64,000 bases of DNA from an uncultured Eubacteriales bacterium (GTDB taxonomy: Bacteria > Bacillota > Clostridia > Oscillospirales > CAG-272): contig CAKROZ010000001.1 in the NCBI GenBank assembly GCA_934373635.1, positions 271,174 to 335,173 on the forward strand, written 5' to 3'. Below, one piece after another: positions 35,315 to 43,514 of the stretch. The notes beneath the pieces were generated by a model, which did no database searches, was not told where the DNA came from, and saw nothing but the letters and a program-made list of their open reading frames with translations. The position numbers and the translations under genes are program-made. Within the stretch, counting starts at the first letter, position 1. Each line of letters starts with the position of its first letter.

Positions 35315-36520
35315 ATGGCAAAGGCAAAATTCGAAAGAACCAAACCCCATGTGAATATCGGTACCATCGGTCACGTTGACCACGGTAAGACCACTCTGAC
35401 CGCCGCTATCACCAAGTACCTTTCTCTGACGAACAGCAACATCGACTTCCTCGCTTACGACCAGATCGATAACTGCCCCGAAGAGAAGGCTCGTGGTATC
35501 ACAATCAACTCGAGACACGTTGAGTATGAAACCGAGAAGCGTCACTATGCGCACGTTGACTGCCCGGGCCACGCCGACTATGTTAAAAACATGATTACCG
35601 GTGCTGCTCAGATGGACGGCGCGATCCTCGTCGTTGCAGGTACCGACGGCCCTCTTGCTCAGACCAGAGAGCACGTTCTTCTTGCCCGTCAGGTCGGCGT
35701 TCCTGCCATCGTTGTCTTCATGAACAAGGTTGACATCGTTGACGACCCCGAGCTTCTTGACCTCGTTGAGATGGAGATCCGTGACCTCCTGAACGAGTAC
35801 GACTTCCCGGGCGACGACATTCCGATCATCCGTGGTTCCGCCCGTGTTGCTCTCGAGTCTCCGAGCAAGGATCCGAACGCTCCCGAGTACGCTTGCATCA
35901 AGGAGCTCATGGATGCTGTTGACAGCTATATCCCGACGCCCGACAGAAAGGCAGACCTGCCCTTCCTTATGCCCGTCGAGGATGTCTTCTCGATCTCCGG
36001 CCGTGGTACGGTTGCTACCGGTCGTGTTGAGAGAGGTACCGTTAAGATGGCTGACGTCGTTGAGATCGTCGGTTTGAAGGAAGAAAAGACCCAGACAGTC
36101 GTTACCGGTATCGAAATGTTCCACAAGATGATGGACTTTGCAGAAGCCGGCGATAACGTTGGTCTTCTTCTCCGCGGCGTTGACAAGAAGGGCATCGAAA
36201 GAGGCCAGGTTCTTGCGAAGCCCGGTTCGATCCACCCCCACACCAAGTTCGTAGGTCAGGTCTACGTTCTTACCGAAAAGGAAGGCGGCCGTTCGAAGCC
36301 CTTCTTCTCGGGTTACAGACCTCAGTTCTACTTCAGAACGACCGACGTTACCGGTGTCATCACGCTTCCCGAAGGTGTTGAAATGTGCCGCCCCGGCGAC
36401 AACGTTAACATGACTGTGGAGCTTATCAGCCCCATCGCTTGCGAGAAGGGTCTTCGCTTCGCTATTCGTGAAGGCGGCAGAACCGTTGGTTCGGGCGTCG
36501 TTTCCGAGATCATCGCGTAA
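35315..36520 (+). CDS. tuf: Elongation factor Tu
   Basis: The 401-residue GTPase carries aminoacyl-tRNA to the ribosome. It has IGHVDHGKTTLTAAI, the switch I stretch EEKARGITINSRHVEYE, DCPGHADYVKNMITGA, NKVD and the domain III FYFRTTDVTG. Two small departures from common sequences are the switch I lead-in (NIDFLAYDQIDNCPEE) and NSRHVEY. Codon use is richer in T-ending codons than in neighbours, as is usual for the most expressed gene. The 93-base gap after fusA has a GCGGGC/GCCCGC hairpin and a strong AGGAGG. A terminator follows. Confidence 0.97.
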   Translation: MAKAKFERTKPHVNIGTIGHVDHGKTTLTAAITKYLSLTNSNIDFLAYDQIDNCPEEKARGITINSRHVEYETEKRHYAHVDCPGHADYVKNMITGAAQMDGAILVVAGTDGPLAQTREHVLLARQVGVPAIVVFMNKVDIVDDPELLDLVEMEIRDLLNEYDFPGDDIPIIRGSARVALESPSKDPNAPEYACIKELMDAVDSYIPTPDRKADLPFLMPVEDVFSISGRGTVATGRVERGTVKMADVVEIVGLKEEKTQTVVTGIEMFHKMMDFAEAGDNVGLLLRGVDKKGIERGQVLAKPGSIHPHTKFVGQVYVLTEKEGGRSKPFFSGYRPQFYFRTTDVTGVITLPEGVEMCRPGDNVNMTVELISPIACEKGLRFAIREGGRTVGSGVVSEIIA

Positions 36521-36564
36521 TTCGGTTCTTCCGATTGCGTAAGATAGAGAGATCTATCTTTCAT

Positions 36565-36603
36565 AAAAATAACGACCATCCCTCGGGATGGTCGTTATTT
36601 TTT
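36565..36603 (+). terminator. Rho-independent terminator after tuf
   Basis: AAAATAACGACCATCC pairs with GGATGGTCGTTATTTT around a CTCG loop, with A and T runs on both sides, so it can work in both directions. It ends the str operon. Confidence 0.93.
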
Positions 36604-36790
36604 GCGCTTAGCCCCGCATTTCTCCGCGCCCTGCTCGCCTGCACACTGCGTTTTGCCACGCACTTCGCCGCGCCCTGCTTTGCTCTACGCTTTGTCCGCG
36701 CTTCGCTTGCAACATGCTCGCTTGCGCTGCTATACTGCTGTGTATCGATCCCTTGCTTTTTCACGCACTTTGCGGCAATTTCGGAAGACA

Positions 36791-36906
36791 CAGCTTTGTG
36801 TTCTGTGCAATTCTTGCGGCAGTTTTCAAAAGATGCTTCTATGACCCGTAATTCTTCTGCGGCGATGAAAGATGTTTCTATGCCCGCGCAATCCTTCCGT
36901 GACGTT
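36791..36906. repeat. Degenerate tandem repeat, 39-bp units
   Basis: Three imperfect copies begin near 36791, 36830 and 36869. Copies 2 and 3 share AAGATG-TTCTATG-CC and then a TCTTC/CCTTC block; copy 1 shares the ATTCTT-GCGGC block. Confidence 0.55.
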
Positions 36907-37032
36907 TTTTGGGGGGCGATTCTATACTCTCTGCCGTGTTATGACACACCATCCGCGTTTTTGCTTTATCTGTGCCTTCTTCAATTGCCCAATACATTTT
37001 CTTTCGTGCAAAGAGAAAAAACACCGACTTTC

Positions 37033-37078
37033 GGTAGAAAATAAAGATTTTTACCGTCATAAGCCTCTTGTTTCGGAA
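37033..37078 (+). repeat. Left direct repeat flanking the sipL-like gene
   Basis: GGTAGAAAATAAAGATTT at 37033-37050 is repeated without change at 39003-39020, and the next 28 bases of both copies still match at most positions. The two copies lie in the same direction about 2 kb apart, on both sides of the sipL-like gene. Confidence 0.65.
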
Positions 37079-37149
37079 GAGAAAAAGATGCCTTGCACGA
37101 GTGTCACGGGTGAAAAGTCTACCGATTCATAATACCGTCCGTGCCCTTG

Positions 37150-37178
37150 TCATAAAGCGGAGGGGTGACGCATAGGAT
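37150..37178 (+). promoter_or_regulatory. Possible SigE-type sporulation promoter
   Basis: TCATAAAG (37150-37157) and CATAGGAT (37171-37178) are separated by 13 bases and resemble the mother-cell sigma E pattern (ATA at -35, CATA--AT at -10). No vegetative promoter is seen before the sipL-like gene, and sipL is sigma E controlled in Clostridioides difficile. Confidence 0.4.
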
Positions 37179-37209
37179 GTGACGAAACGAAATTCTTCGG
37201 AGGCATACT

Positions 37210-38760
37210 ATGAAAAACACCTTTCAGAAAGAGTGCGGCGCGGATGCCGTCTATACGGAAAGCTCGTGCGAATACGTTCTTCCCGATTATCAGGGGGACG
37301 TGAAAAAGATTCTGTCCGCGGAGGCAAAGGTCACCCCGTCCGGCAAATTTGTCGGAAGCTCCGATGTTGAGTTTGCGGGAATTGTCGCCTATGAGGTTCT
37401 TTACGCGGACAGTGAGGGAAAGCTCACCAACGCATCCTTCACCTCGGATTATGAGGTCTCGCTCCCGATCTCGGAGGAGGGGTATCTCGACGCGGCGGCG
37501 GATACTACCGTGCAGAACCTTTCCCTGCGTCTCTCGGGTCCACGCAAAATTACGGCGAAATGCGCGCTTGCCACACATGTCAGCCTGCGCGAGAGCGAAA
37601 CGATCGGCGTAAACGGTACCGCCTTTGAGGACGGTCACGCCCCCGAGACAAGAGAGATGCCGATCATGATCCGTTCCCGCGCCTTCGGGAACGGGGGCGA
37701 GCGGGAATACGCCGACGAAATGGTGCGCCTCGACGGGATCCCGCCCGAGGAGGTAGAGGTTATCGCCGCAGGCGGCAGCGTCACCGTTAACCATGCCGAG
37801 GGCGTCGAAGGAGGCGTCCTTTTGCAGGGAACGATCACCTTTACCGCCATTGTCAGAAGCGGCGATCAGCCGCCCTTCGGTATTAAAAAGGAGATTCCCT
37901 TTGAGGAAATGATTCCGATCGAAGGAACCGCCGCACGCACCGCCGCCACCGCGGGCGGACGCCTGACCTCGGTCTCTACCGCCGTGAACGCGGATCCCGA
38001 GGGCGGAAGCGTCATTACTGTCAGCGGCGTCGCGGAATATGCCGCCGCCACCGATGACAATGTTCCGATCTCGGTCGTCACCGACGCCTATCTCAAGGAG
38101 GCAGAGAGCGACGCCGGGTATCGCGACTTCCGTTATGAGGAGTTCCTCGCTTCGACGACCGAACCGCTTACCCTGAGTGGGGAATACACACCGAAGGAAG
38201 ACGAAGATGTCCTTCGCGATATTTTCCTGACAACTGCGGAAGTTCGCATGAGCGAGAAGAGCGCCGAGAAGAATCTCGTCACGCTCGGCGGCGATTGTAC
38301 CTTCCGTGCGGTCGGTTGCATCGTGGCGGAGGACGGTGGCGTCAGCTACGGCAATGTGAAATTTACCACGCCCTTCACCGCCGCGGTGAAACTGCCCGTT
38401 AACCTTCCGACCGATGCAAAGATTGAATGTACCCTCGTTCCGACCGACGCTACGGCAAAGCTGAACGGAGATACGGTGGAAGCCGAATGTCGCGTTGCCT
38501 GCACACTCACGGTCGGGGAAGAGAAGAGCGTCCGCATCCTCGACTCCTTACAGGCAGGCGCACCGTATGAGGACGCGGGACATGAAACCAAGATCACCGT
38601 CTGCTATCCCGCTCCCGAGGATACCCTTTGGAGCGTAGCGAAACGCTATCATACCTCCGTCACCAAGGTCGCCATCGATAATGCCTTGACCGAAGAGGTC
38701 ATGAGCCACGCGGGCGAAAGCGGAAGCCTCGCCGGTACGCGAAAACTCTTCATCGAGTAA
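37210..38760 (+). CDS. SipL-like spore morphogenesis protein (DUF3794, LysM)
   Basis: The 516-residue protein begins with DUF3794 (CEYVLPDYQGDVKKILSAEA, residues 20-110), repeats related beta-rich units to about residue 440, and ends with a LysM-like domain (EDTLWSVAKRYHTSVTKVAI, about 455-510). This layout is that of SipL, which in Clostridioides difficile ties the coat protein SpoIVA to the forespore and does the job of SpoVID in Bacillus. It therefore suggests the organism can sporulate. GGAGG precedes ATG 37210. It is a lone gene with a possible sigma E promoter and a terminator-like hairpin 200 bases downstream. No signal peptide is seen. Confidence 0.8.
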   Translation: MKNTFQKECGADAVYTESSCEYVLPDYQGDVKKILSAEAKVTPSGKFVGSSDVEFAGIVAYEVLYADSEGKLTNASFTSDYEVSLPISEEGYLDAAADTTVQNLSLRLSGPRKITAKCALATHVSLRESETIGVNGTAFEDGHAPETREMPIMIRSRAFGNGGEREYADEMVRLDGIPPEEVEVIAAGGSVTVNHAEGVEGGVLLQGTITFTAIVRSGDQPPFGIKKEIPFEEMIPIEGTAARTAATAGGRLTSVSTAVNADPEGGSVITVSGVAEYAAATDDNVPISVVTDAYLKEAESDAGYRDFRYEEFLASTTEPLTLSGEYTPKEDEDVLRDIFLTTAEVRMSEKSAEKNLVTLGGDCTFRAVGCIVAEDGGVSYGNVKFTTPFTAAVKLPVNLPTDAKIECTLVPTDATAKLNGDTVEAECRVACTLTVGEEKSVRILDSLQAGAPYEDAGHETKITVCYPAPEDTLWSVAKRYHTSVTKVAIDNALTEEVMSHAGESGSLAGTRKLFIE

Positions 38761-38814
38761 CAGCGAGCACCCTTGCCGAAAGCAAAACAATGCCGTTCGA
38801 AAGGCGATTGCAGT

Positions 38815-38950
38815 CCGCTAAGTAAAAATCCTCGCTGACAAGCGGGGGGCGGGCGGAAGCTATCGCCGATAAGTAAGCACAGTGCTGCCCGTCCGGCAAA
38901 AATCGTTACCGACAAGTAAAAGCGTCCACGATCCGCTAAGCGGAAAACGC
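38815..38950. repeat. Cluster of degenerate CCGMTAAGTAAAA repeats
   Basis: The word CCGCTAAGTAAAAATC and variants recur four or five times (38815, 38836, 38867, 38909, 38933) between the sipL-like gene and its terminator. Spacing is irregular, 21-42 bases. No coding frame is kept. Confidence 0.5.
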
Positions 38951-38962
38951 ACGCAAAAGCAA

Positions 38963-39003
38963 AAAAATCCGAAGGAGATTTAAGGATCTCCTTCGGATTT
39001 TTG
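38963..39003 (+). terminator. Rho-independent terminator (bidirectional)
   Basis: AAAAATCCGAAGGAGAT (38963-38979) pairs perfectly with ATCTCCTTCGGATTTTT (38986-39002) around TTAAGG. T runs on both strands let it serve the sipL-like gene and, from the other side, polA. Confidence 0.93.
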
Positions 39004-39048
39004 GTAGAAAATAAAGATTTATTCGATGATGCGCCTGTTTTTCGGTGA
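39003..39048 (+). repeat. Right direct repeat flanking the sipL-like gene
   Basis: Second copy of the 18-bp identical, about 46-bp similar repeat seen at 37033. It starts at the last base of the terminator. Confidence 0.65.
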
Positions 39049-39059
39049 AAAGCGAGAAG

Positions 39060-39206
39060 CGCTCGCTTTCGCTTCGACGAAAGGAAAAAAACGCTTATTT
39101 TCGCTTCGCGGAGGGGATGCTCGCTTCCGCTTCGACGGCGGGAAAAACGCTCATTTTCTCTTCGGCATCGGGGCACGAATTGCCGAAAACGTTCGCTCTT
39201 CCGAAG
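39060..39206. repeat. Degenerate tandem repeat, 26-42 bp units, 3' of polA
   Basis: Imperfect copies of CGCTCGCTTTCGCTTCGACG begin at 39060, 39092, 39118, 39148 and 39190, each followed by a G-rich, then A-rich linker. They fill the space between the sipL terminator and the end of polA (39243). No coding frame survives through them. Confidence 0.6.
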
Positions 39207-39242
39207 CACCGATGGCAAAAGGGAAGAAAGCCCTTCCGCCCG

Positions 39243-41783
39243 TCAATCCAGCTCCTTCTGTTCGAGCCAGTTTTTCCCCGCCGAGACATCGACTGTCAGC
39301 GGGACGGAAAGCGTGACCGCGTGCTCCATTTCTTCTTTCAGGAGCTTTGCCGCACGTTCCACCTGATCGTCACGCACTTCGAGAATCAATTCGTCGTGCA
39401 CCTGCATGACGAGTCGTGCGTCGAGCCCTTCCTTGTCGAGTCGGTTTGAAACACGGATCATCGCCGTCTTGATAATGTCCGCGGCGGTGCCCTGAATGGG
39501 CGCATTCATTGCCACCCGCTTGCCAAACGCGCGAAGATTGGCATTCTGCGCCGATAGCTCGGGAATATAGCGCCGCCTTCCGAAGAGCGTCACGGAATAT
39601 CCGTGCTCTTCCGCCTCCTTGACGGCGCGGTCGAGATAGGCGTCAATGTCCAGATAATTGTGCTTGTAATTCTGAATATAGGCGGTCGCCTGCTTTACCG
39701 TCGTGCCGATGTCTTTCGCTAGGGAGAAGCCGCCGATGCCGTACACGATACCGAAATTGACCGCCTTTGCCCGCTTGCGGAGCTCGTCGGTCACCGCTTC
39801 CTCGGGGACGCCGAAGACTGCCGCCGCCGTCTTGCGGTGAATGTCCTCACCGTTACGGAAGGCGTCCTGCATTTTCTCGTCCCCCGAAATGTGGGCGAGC
39901 AGGCGGAGCTCAATCTGCGAGTAGTCCGCATCCACCAGGGAATAGCCCTCTTTGGCGATGAAATAGCGGCGCATTTCACGTCCCATTTTGGTGCGGATCG
40001 GAATGTTCTGGAGGTTCGGGTCGGCACTGGAGAGCCGTCCCGTCGCCGTCAGCGTCTGCTTGAAGTCGGTGTGAATCCGATGCTCCGCATCCGCCGCTTC
40101 CACGAGCGCTACGGCATACGTACTGCGCAGTTTCGTCACCTGTCGGTATTCCAGTATATCCTCGACGATCGGCGCGTAACCGCGAAGCTCTTCGAGCGTC
40201 TCCGCATCGGTCGAGTACCCGCTTTTTGTCTTTTTCTTTCCGCAGGACAAGCCGAGCTTTTCAAAGAGAACCTCGCCGAGCTGTTTCGGTGAATTGATAT
40301 TGAAGACCTCGCCCGCCTGCATATAAATGCGGTCGGTCAGCTCTTTGGCAAGCCCGTCCAATGCTTCGCCGAACGAGCGCATCCCCTCCGTGTCGATACG
40401 GAAGCCTGTTTCTTCCGTCCTCGCAAGGATGGGAAGCAAGGGAATCTCGAGGTCGTCGAGAACGGCAAGCTCCCCGTCCGCGGTCACCTTTTCCCGCATG
40501 ACACGCTCCAAAGCGAAGAGATGTGCGGGAGCCGCACCTTGCGGCGTTACGCCGAGGAACATCGAGAAGAGGGAAGAGAGCGTCGTGTTTCCGCTCCCGG
40601 GATTGAGTACATACGCATACAGGGAAAGGTCGAGAAAACGTATATCATGCCCGATGACAACACCCGCATCCGTGAGCCTGTGCCATAGCCGCTTTCCCTC
40701 AAAAGTGAGTACGTCCCGCTTCCCCGAAAGCAGAGGGGCGAGCAAAGAAAGCTCTCCCGTAAAACGGTAGCTTTTCTCGCCATCCGAGAGAAACATATTC
40801 TCTTCGCCTTCCAAAACCGCGACCTGCTTTTTGTCCAATAAATCCGAAGGAACCTCGCAAATGTCAACAATTATTTCCGATTCATCGATTGTTTCTTTCG
40901 ATTTCGCGTCGGAATCTTCTTTATGCAAACCAAACTTTACGATAAAAGAATTCAGCTCAAGCTCGGTGAATTTTCGATACAATGCCCCCTTGTCGATGCC
41001 GTGATAGGCAAGCTCTTCGAGCGTGACGGGCAGGGGAACCGTCGTGTCGATGCGGGAGAGCGTGCGGGAGAGAAACGCCATGTCGCGGCCGGTGAGCAGC
41101 TTTTCTCTGACGCCTTTTTTGATGCTCGGGTCGTCGATGTGCTCGTAGATCCCCTCGAGCGTGCCGAAGGAGGCGATCAGGTTCGCGGCGGTCTTTTCGC
41201 CGATGCCCGCCACCCCGGGAATGTTGTCGGAGGAGTCCCCCATGAGTGCCTTCATGTCGACGAAGGCGGAGGAGGGGATGCCGTACTTCGCGCGGAATTC
41301 GGCTTCGTGCATCGGGAGGGTGTCGGTGTTCGTCGCGAGCAGGACGGTAATCTTGTCGTCAATCAATTGGAGCAGGTCGCGGTCACCCGAGAAGACAAAG
41401 CTTTCGGTGTCGGGATGCGCGTGCGCCATGTGCGCGACGGTTCCCTGGATATCGTCGGCTTCGTACCCTTCGAGCGTGAGGATCGTCAGTCCCATCGCGC
41501 GGAGGACTTCCTTCGCGTCGTCAAACTGTGCGACGAGATCGTCGGGCGTCGGGCGGCGCCCCGCCTTGTATGCGTCATAGAGCTTATGACGGAAGGTCGG
41601 CGTCTTTAGGTCGAAGGCGACGGCGGCATAATCGGGCTTCACGGTGTCGAGCTGACGCGAGATCATGTTGACCATGCCGAAAACGGCGTTCGTCGGCTTT
41701 CCGCTCTTCGTGCTGAGCGGACGCACCCCGTAGTATGCGCGGTGAATGATACTGCTTCCGTCAATGACAAGGATCTTCTTCAT
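39243..41783 (-). CDS. polA: DNA polymerase I
   Basis: The 846-residue enzyme fills gaps and removes primers. The N-terminal 5'-3' nuclease (residues 1-290) has VIDGSSIIHRAYYG, YKAGRRPTPDD and FSGDRDLLQLI with its metal aspartates. The middle domain (about 300-450) lacks the DxE and other acidic motifs of 3'-5' proofreading, as in many Gram-positive PolA. The polymerase part has motif A DYSQIELRLLAHISGD, motif B KAVNFGIVYGIGGFSLA and motif C MQVHDELILE. The ATG at 41783 overlaps the stop of the upstream membrane-protein gene by 4 bases, so the two are coupled. Confidence 0.97.
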   Translation of the reverse strand: MKKILVIDGSSIIHRAYYGVRPLSTKSGKPTNAVFGMVNMISRQLDTVKPDYAAVAFDLKTPTFRHKLYDAYKAGRRPTPDDLVAQFDDAKEVLRAMGLTILTLEGYEADDIQGTVAHMAHAHPDTESFVFSGDRDLLQLIDDKITVLLATNTDTLPMHEAEFRAKYGIPSSAFVDMKALMGDSSDNIPGVAGIGEKTAANLIASFGTLEGIYEHIDDPSIKKGVREKLLTGRDMAFLSRTLSRIDTTVPLPVTLEELAYHGIDKGALYRKFTELELNSFIVKFGLHKEDSDAKSKETIDESEIIVDICEVPSDLLDKKQVAVLEGEENMFLSDGEKSYRFTGELSLLAPLLSGKRDVLTFEGKRLWHRLTDAGVVIGHDIRFLDLSLYAYVLNPGSGNTTLSSLFSMFLGVTPQGAAPAHLFALERVMREKVTADGELAVLDDLEIPLLPILARTEETGFRIDTEGMRSFGEALDGLAKELTDRIYMQAGEVFNINSPKQLGEVLFEKLGLSCGKKKTKSGYSTDAETLEELRGYAPIVEDILEYRQVTKLRSTYAVALVEAADAEHRIHTDFKQTLTATGRLSSADPNLQNIPIRTKMGREMRRYFIAKEGYSLVDADYSQIELRLLAHISGDEKMQDAFRNGEDIHRKTAAAVFGVPEEAVTDELRKRAKAVNFGIVYGIGGFSLAKDIGTTVKQATAYIQNYKHNYLDIDAYLDRAVKEAEEHGYSVTLFGRRRYIPELSAQNANLRAFGKRVAMNAPIQGTAADIIKTAMIRVSNRLDKEGLDARLVMQVHDELILEVRDDQVERAAKLLKEEMEHAVTLSVPLTVDVSAGKNWLEQKELD

Positions 41784-42955
41784 TCGTCCGTCTCCTCCCC
41801 GGCTTTTTGCGCCGCGATCTCTTTTTCGGTCTCCGCGGGCTCCGTGTCGTCGGACGCCTCGTCTTCCGTGACGGCGTTCGCCACGGGCTCCGCCGGATGA
41901 TCGGTTTCTTCTGTGGCAGGTTCTGCCGTTTCGTGGGGCTCGTCGTCTTGCGTCCCTTCTTCCGCACCGTCGGACTCCGCACCGACGTCCTCGCTTTCCG
42001 ATACGAGATCGGCGAAAATGTCGGCAGGCAGACGGTCGGGGTCATTCTTCTCTGCCTCGAGAACGTCGTAGGGCAGGGGCGCCGCATGGGCGAGCTCTTC
42101 TTCTCTCGCCGCCGCGAGTGCGAAGAGCGAGTCGGTTAGCGGCGTGTGCGTCGCGTCGTCCCGCCGCCCCGCGAGCAGAACGCGGCAAAGAATAAAGAGG
42201 AAGAGAGCGAAGGTCAACACCGTCGCCTGCAAGCTGTTTTCCACCGTCAGATCGCCGAAGAAGTAGAGAATGAGGGCGGGCAGGGAAACATAAGCCGCAA
42301 GATACGCCGCGATAAAGCCGAACGCCGAATACAGCGGACGGCACTCCCTTCCGAGTGCGATGCGCGTCTCATACAGGAAGAAGACCGAGATTGCAAGGTA
42401 GGCACACTGCTCGGCGAGCTTCCCCGGGGCGTTGATGGGCAGGGATGTGCTGAAATACAGATAAGCGGCGTAAGCGGCAAAGGCGAGCGCCGTCAGGATC
42501 CCGCACTCTCCCCGCACGCGGGAGCGCGCGTGCGGCGCCATCACGCAGAGCAGAAAGAAGAGTACGGCAGGCAGAGACAGGCACGCGCAGAGAATCGCCG
42601 TTACCCGCATGGGGAGCGTGCGCGCGATATCTTCCGCCGCCGCCGCCGCGGCAAACAGCTGCTTTGAAAAGAAGGGGAGCGCTACCGACGCGATTCCCGC
42701 GGGGACATATGCGGCGGGAGAGAGGAGCGGGATCCCGTGCCCCGCATCCCGTCGGAAGACGAGCGCGTAGGAGAGGAAAAACAGGACGGACACCGCCGCG
42801 AACGTGTCGGCGACCTTTCCGAGTGCCGTCGTGTAGTACCCCGTCACCCTGTCGTATCCGATAAAGAGTGCCACCGTGCGTAGGATCACGGCACACAGCG
42901 TGAGAAGATAAAAAGCGGGCGTGTAGATTCCGTGTCGGTCTCTGATCAGCTTCAT
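41780..42955 (-). CDS. Uncharacterised membrane protein with acidic C-terminal tail
   Basis: The 391-residue product has about eight hydrophobic segments in the first 280 residues (for example AFYLLTLCAVILRTVALFIG) and then a soluble tail of about 100 residues rich in Glu, Asp, Thr and Ala. I do not recognise a family. Its TGA overlaps the polA start (ATGA), so both are made from one message. The chosen ATG 42955 has no good ribosome site. A short overlapping frame upstream (MARALLRHVTDRYT) ends with TGA across this ATG, which could supply ribosomes by re-initiation. A GTG at 43048 is an alternative start that would add 31 basic residues. Function unknown. Confidence 0.65.
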   Translation of the reverse strand: MKLIRDRHGIYTPAFYLLTLCAVILRTVALFIGYDRVTGYYTTALGKVADTFAAVSVLFFLSYALVFRRDAGHGIPLLSPAAYVPAGIASVALPFFSKQLFAAAAAAEDIARTLPMRVTAILCACLSLPAVLFFLLCVMAPHARSRVRGECGILTALAFAAYAAYLYFSTSLPINAPGKLAEQCAYLAISVFFLYETRIALGRECRPLYSAFGFIAAYLAAYVSLPALILYFFGDLTVENSLQATVLTFALFLFILCRVLLAGRRDDATHTPLTDSLFALAAAREEELAHAAPLPYDVLEAEKNDPDRLPADIFADLVSESEDVGAESDGAEEGTQDDEPHETAEPATEETDHPAEPVANAVTEDEASDDTEPAETEKEIAAQKAGEETDE

Positions 42956-43228
42956 GTGTATCTGTCGGTGACATGGCGCAAAAGGGCGCGTGCCATCGCC
43001 TTTCCGATAAAGTCCGCCGCGTTTTCTACCTTTATATTTATATAGCACGGCGGAAAGATATCTTTATTCTACAATAAATTTATGAACATATTGTTACGAT
43101 CCAAAAAAAAGCCGAATTTTCCCCCGAAAACTCCTGATTTTCCCGAATTTTGTGCATTGTGTACAAGCAAAGCAAGAAAATATCATAAAATTTCTACACA
43201 AGAAATTTACAAAAAAATGAAGAACCTC

Positions 43229-43257
43229 TTGCATTTTTGCCATATTTAAGATATAAT
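43229..43257 (+). promoter_or_regulatory. SigA-type promoter of the S10-spc-alpha cluster
   Basis: TTGCAT (43229-43234) and TATAAT (43252-43257) have 17-bp spacing inside a strongly AT-rich stretch. The 43049-43228 region, between the membrane-protein gene and this promoter, shows no gene. Confidence 0.85.
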
Positions 43258-43263
43258 AGTTAG

Positions 43264-43514
43264 GCTTGATATGCGATGAAGCGGGAGGTTGCCGTCATCC
43301 GACGGGGAATTTCCGTGGAGTATGTCCGATAGTTAACCGGGCGAAAATAGCGGGTGCCGCTTGCGGTGCCGTGTCATAAGGTCGGTTCGTCTGTCCCTGC
43401 GGTGGACTTTCAGAACTGATTTTATCGGGGTGTAGATGATACGCCCGGCACAGTGTGAAACCTGCTCGCCCTTCTTAATGCGGATGAGAGCAATTCGTAA
43501 AGGAGGACAAAACG
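43264..43514 (+). promoter_or_regulatory. Long untranslated leader of the S10 operon
   Basis: About 250 nt separate the promoter from rpsJ and contain several GC-rich inverted repeats (for example CCGTCATCCGACGG and GGTGCCGCTTGCGGTGCC) with no ORF behind a ribosome site. S10 operon leaders are places of autogenous control, by L4 in E. coli; such a role here is inference. Confidence 0.5.

Larger units (their letters stand above)
36604..37209. other. Non-coding, repeat-rich gap upstream of the sipL-like gene
   Basis: These 606 bases hold no believable gene on either strand. The first 200 bases are a skewed, C- and T-rich low-complexity stretch with recurring CGCGCCCTGCT and GCTTGC words. It then holds a 39-bp tandem repeat (36791-36906), one copy of a direct repeat (37033) and a possible sporulation promoter (37150). 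It may be a decayed gene. Confidence 0.6.

Noticed and set aside
32582..36241. A 1219-codon open frame opposite rpsG, fusA and tuf
   Set aside because: Purely antisense to three highly conserved genes; the codon bias of highly expressed genes removes stops on the other strand.
36535..37044. A 169-codon open frame after tuf
   Set aside because: It runs through the tuf terminator, has no ribosome site and its product is a Cys/Phe/Leu-rich low-complexity string.
38815..39206. CRISPR array
   Set aside because: Repeat copies are too diverged, spacing is irregular, spacers are not unique sequence of constant length, and no cas gene is near.
39700..40900. 3'-5' proofreading exonuclease in PolA
   Set aside because: The domain is present by length but the acidic DxE and later Asp motifs are missing, so activity is not claimed.
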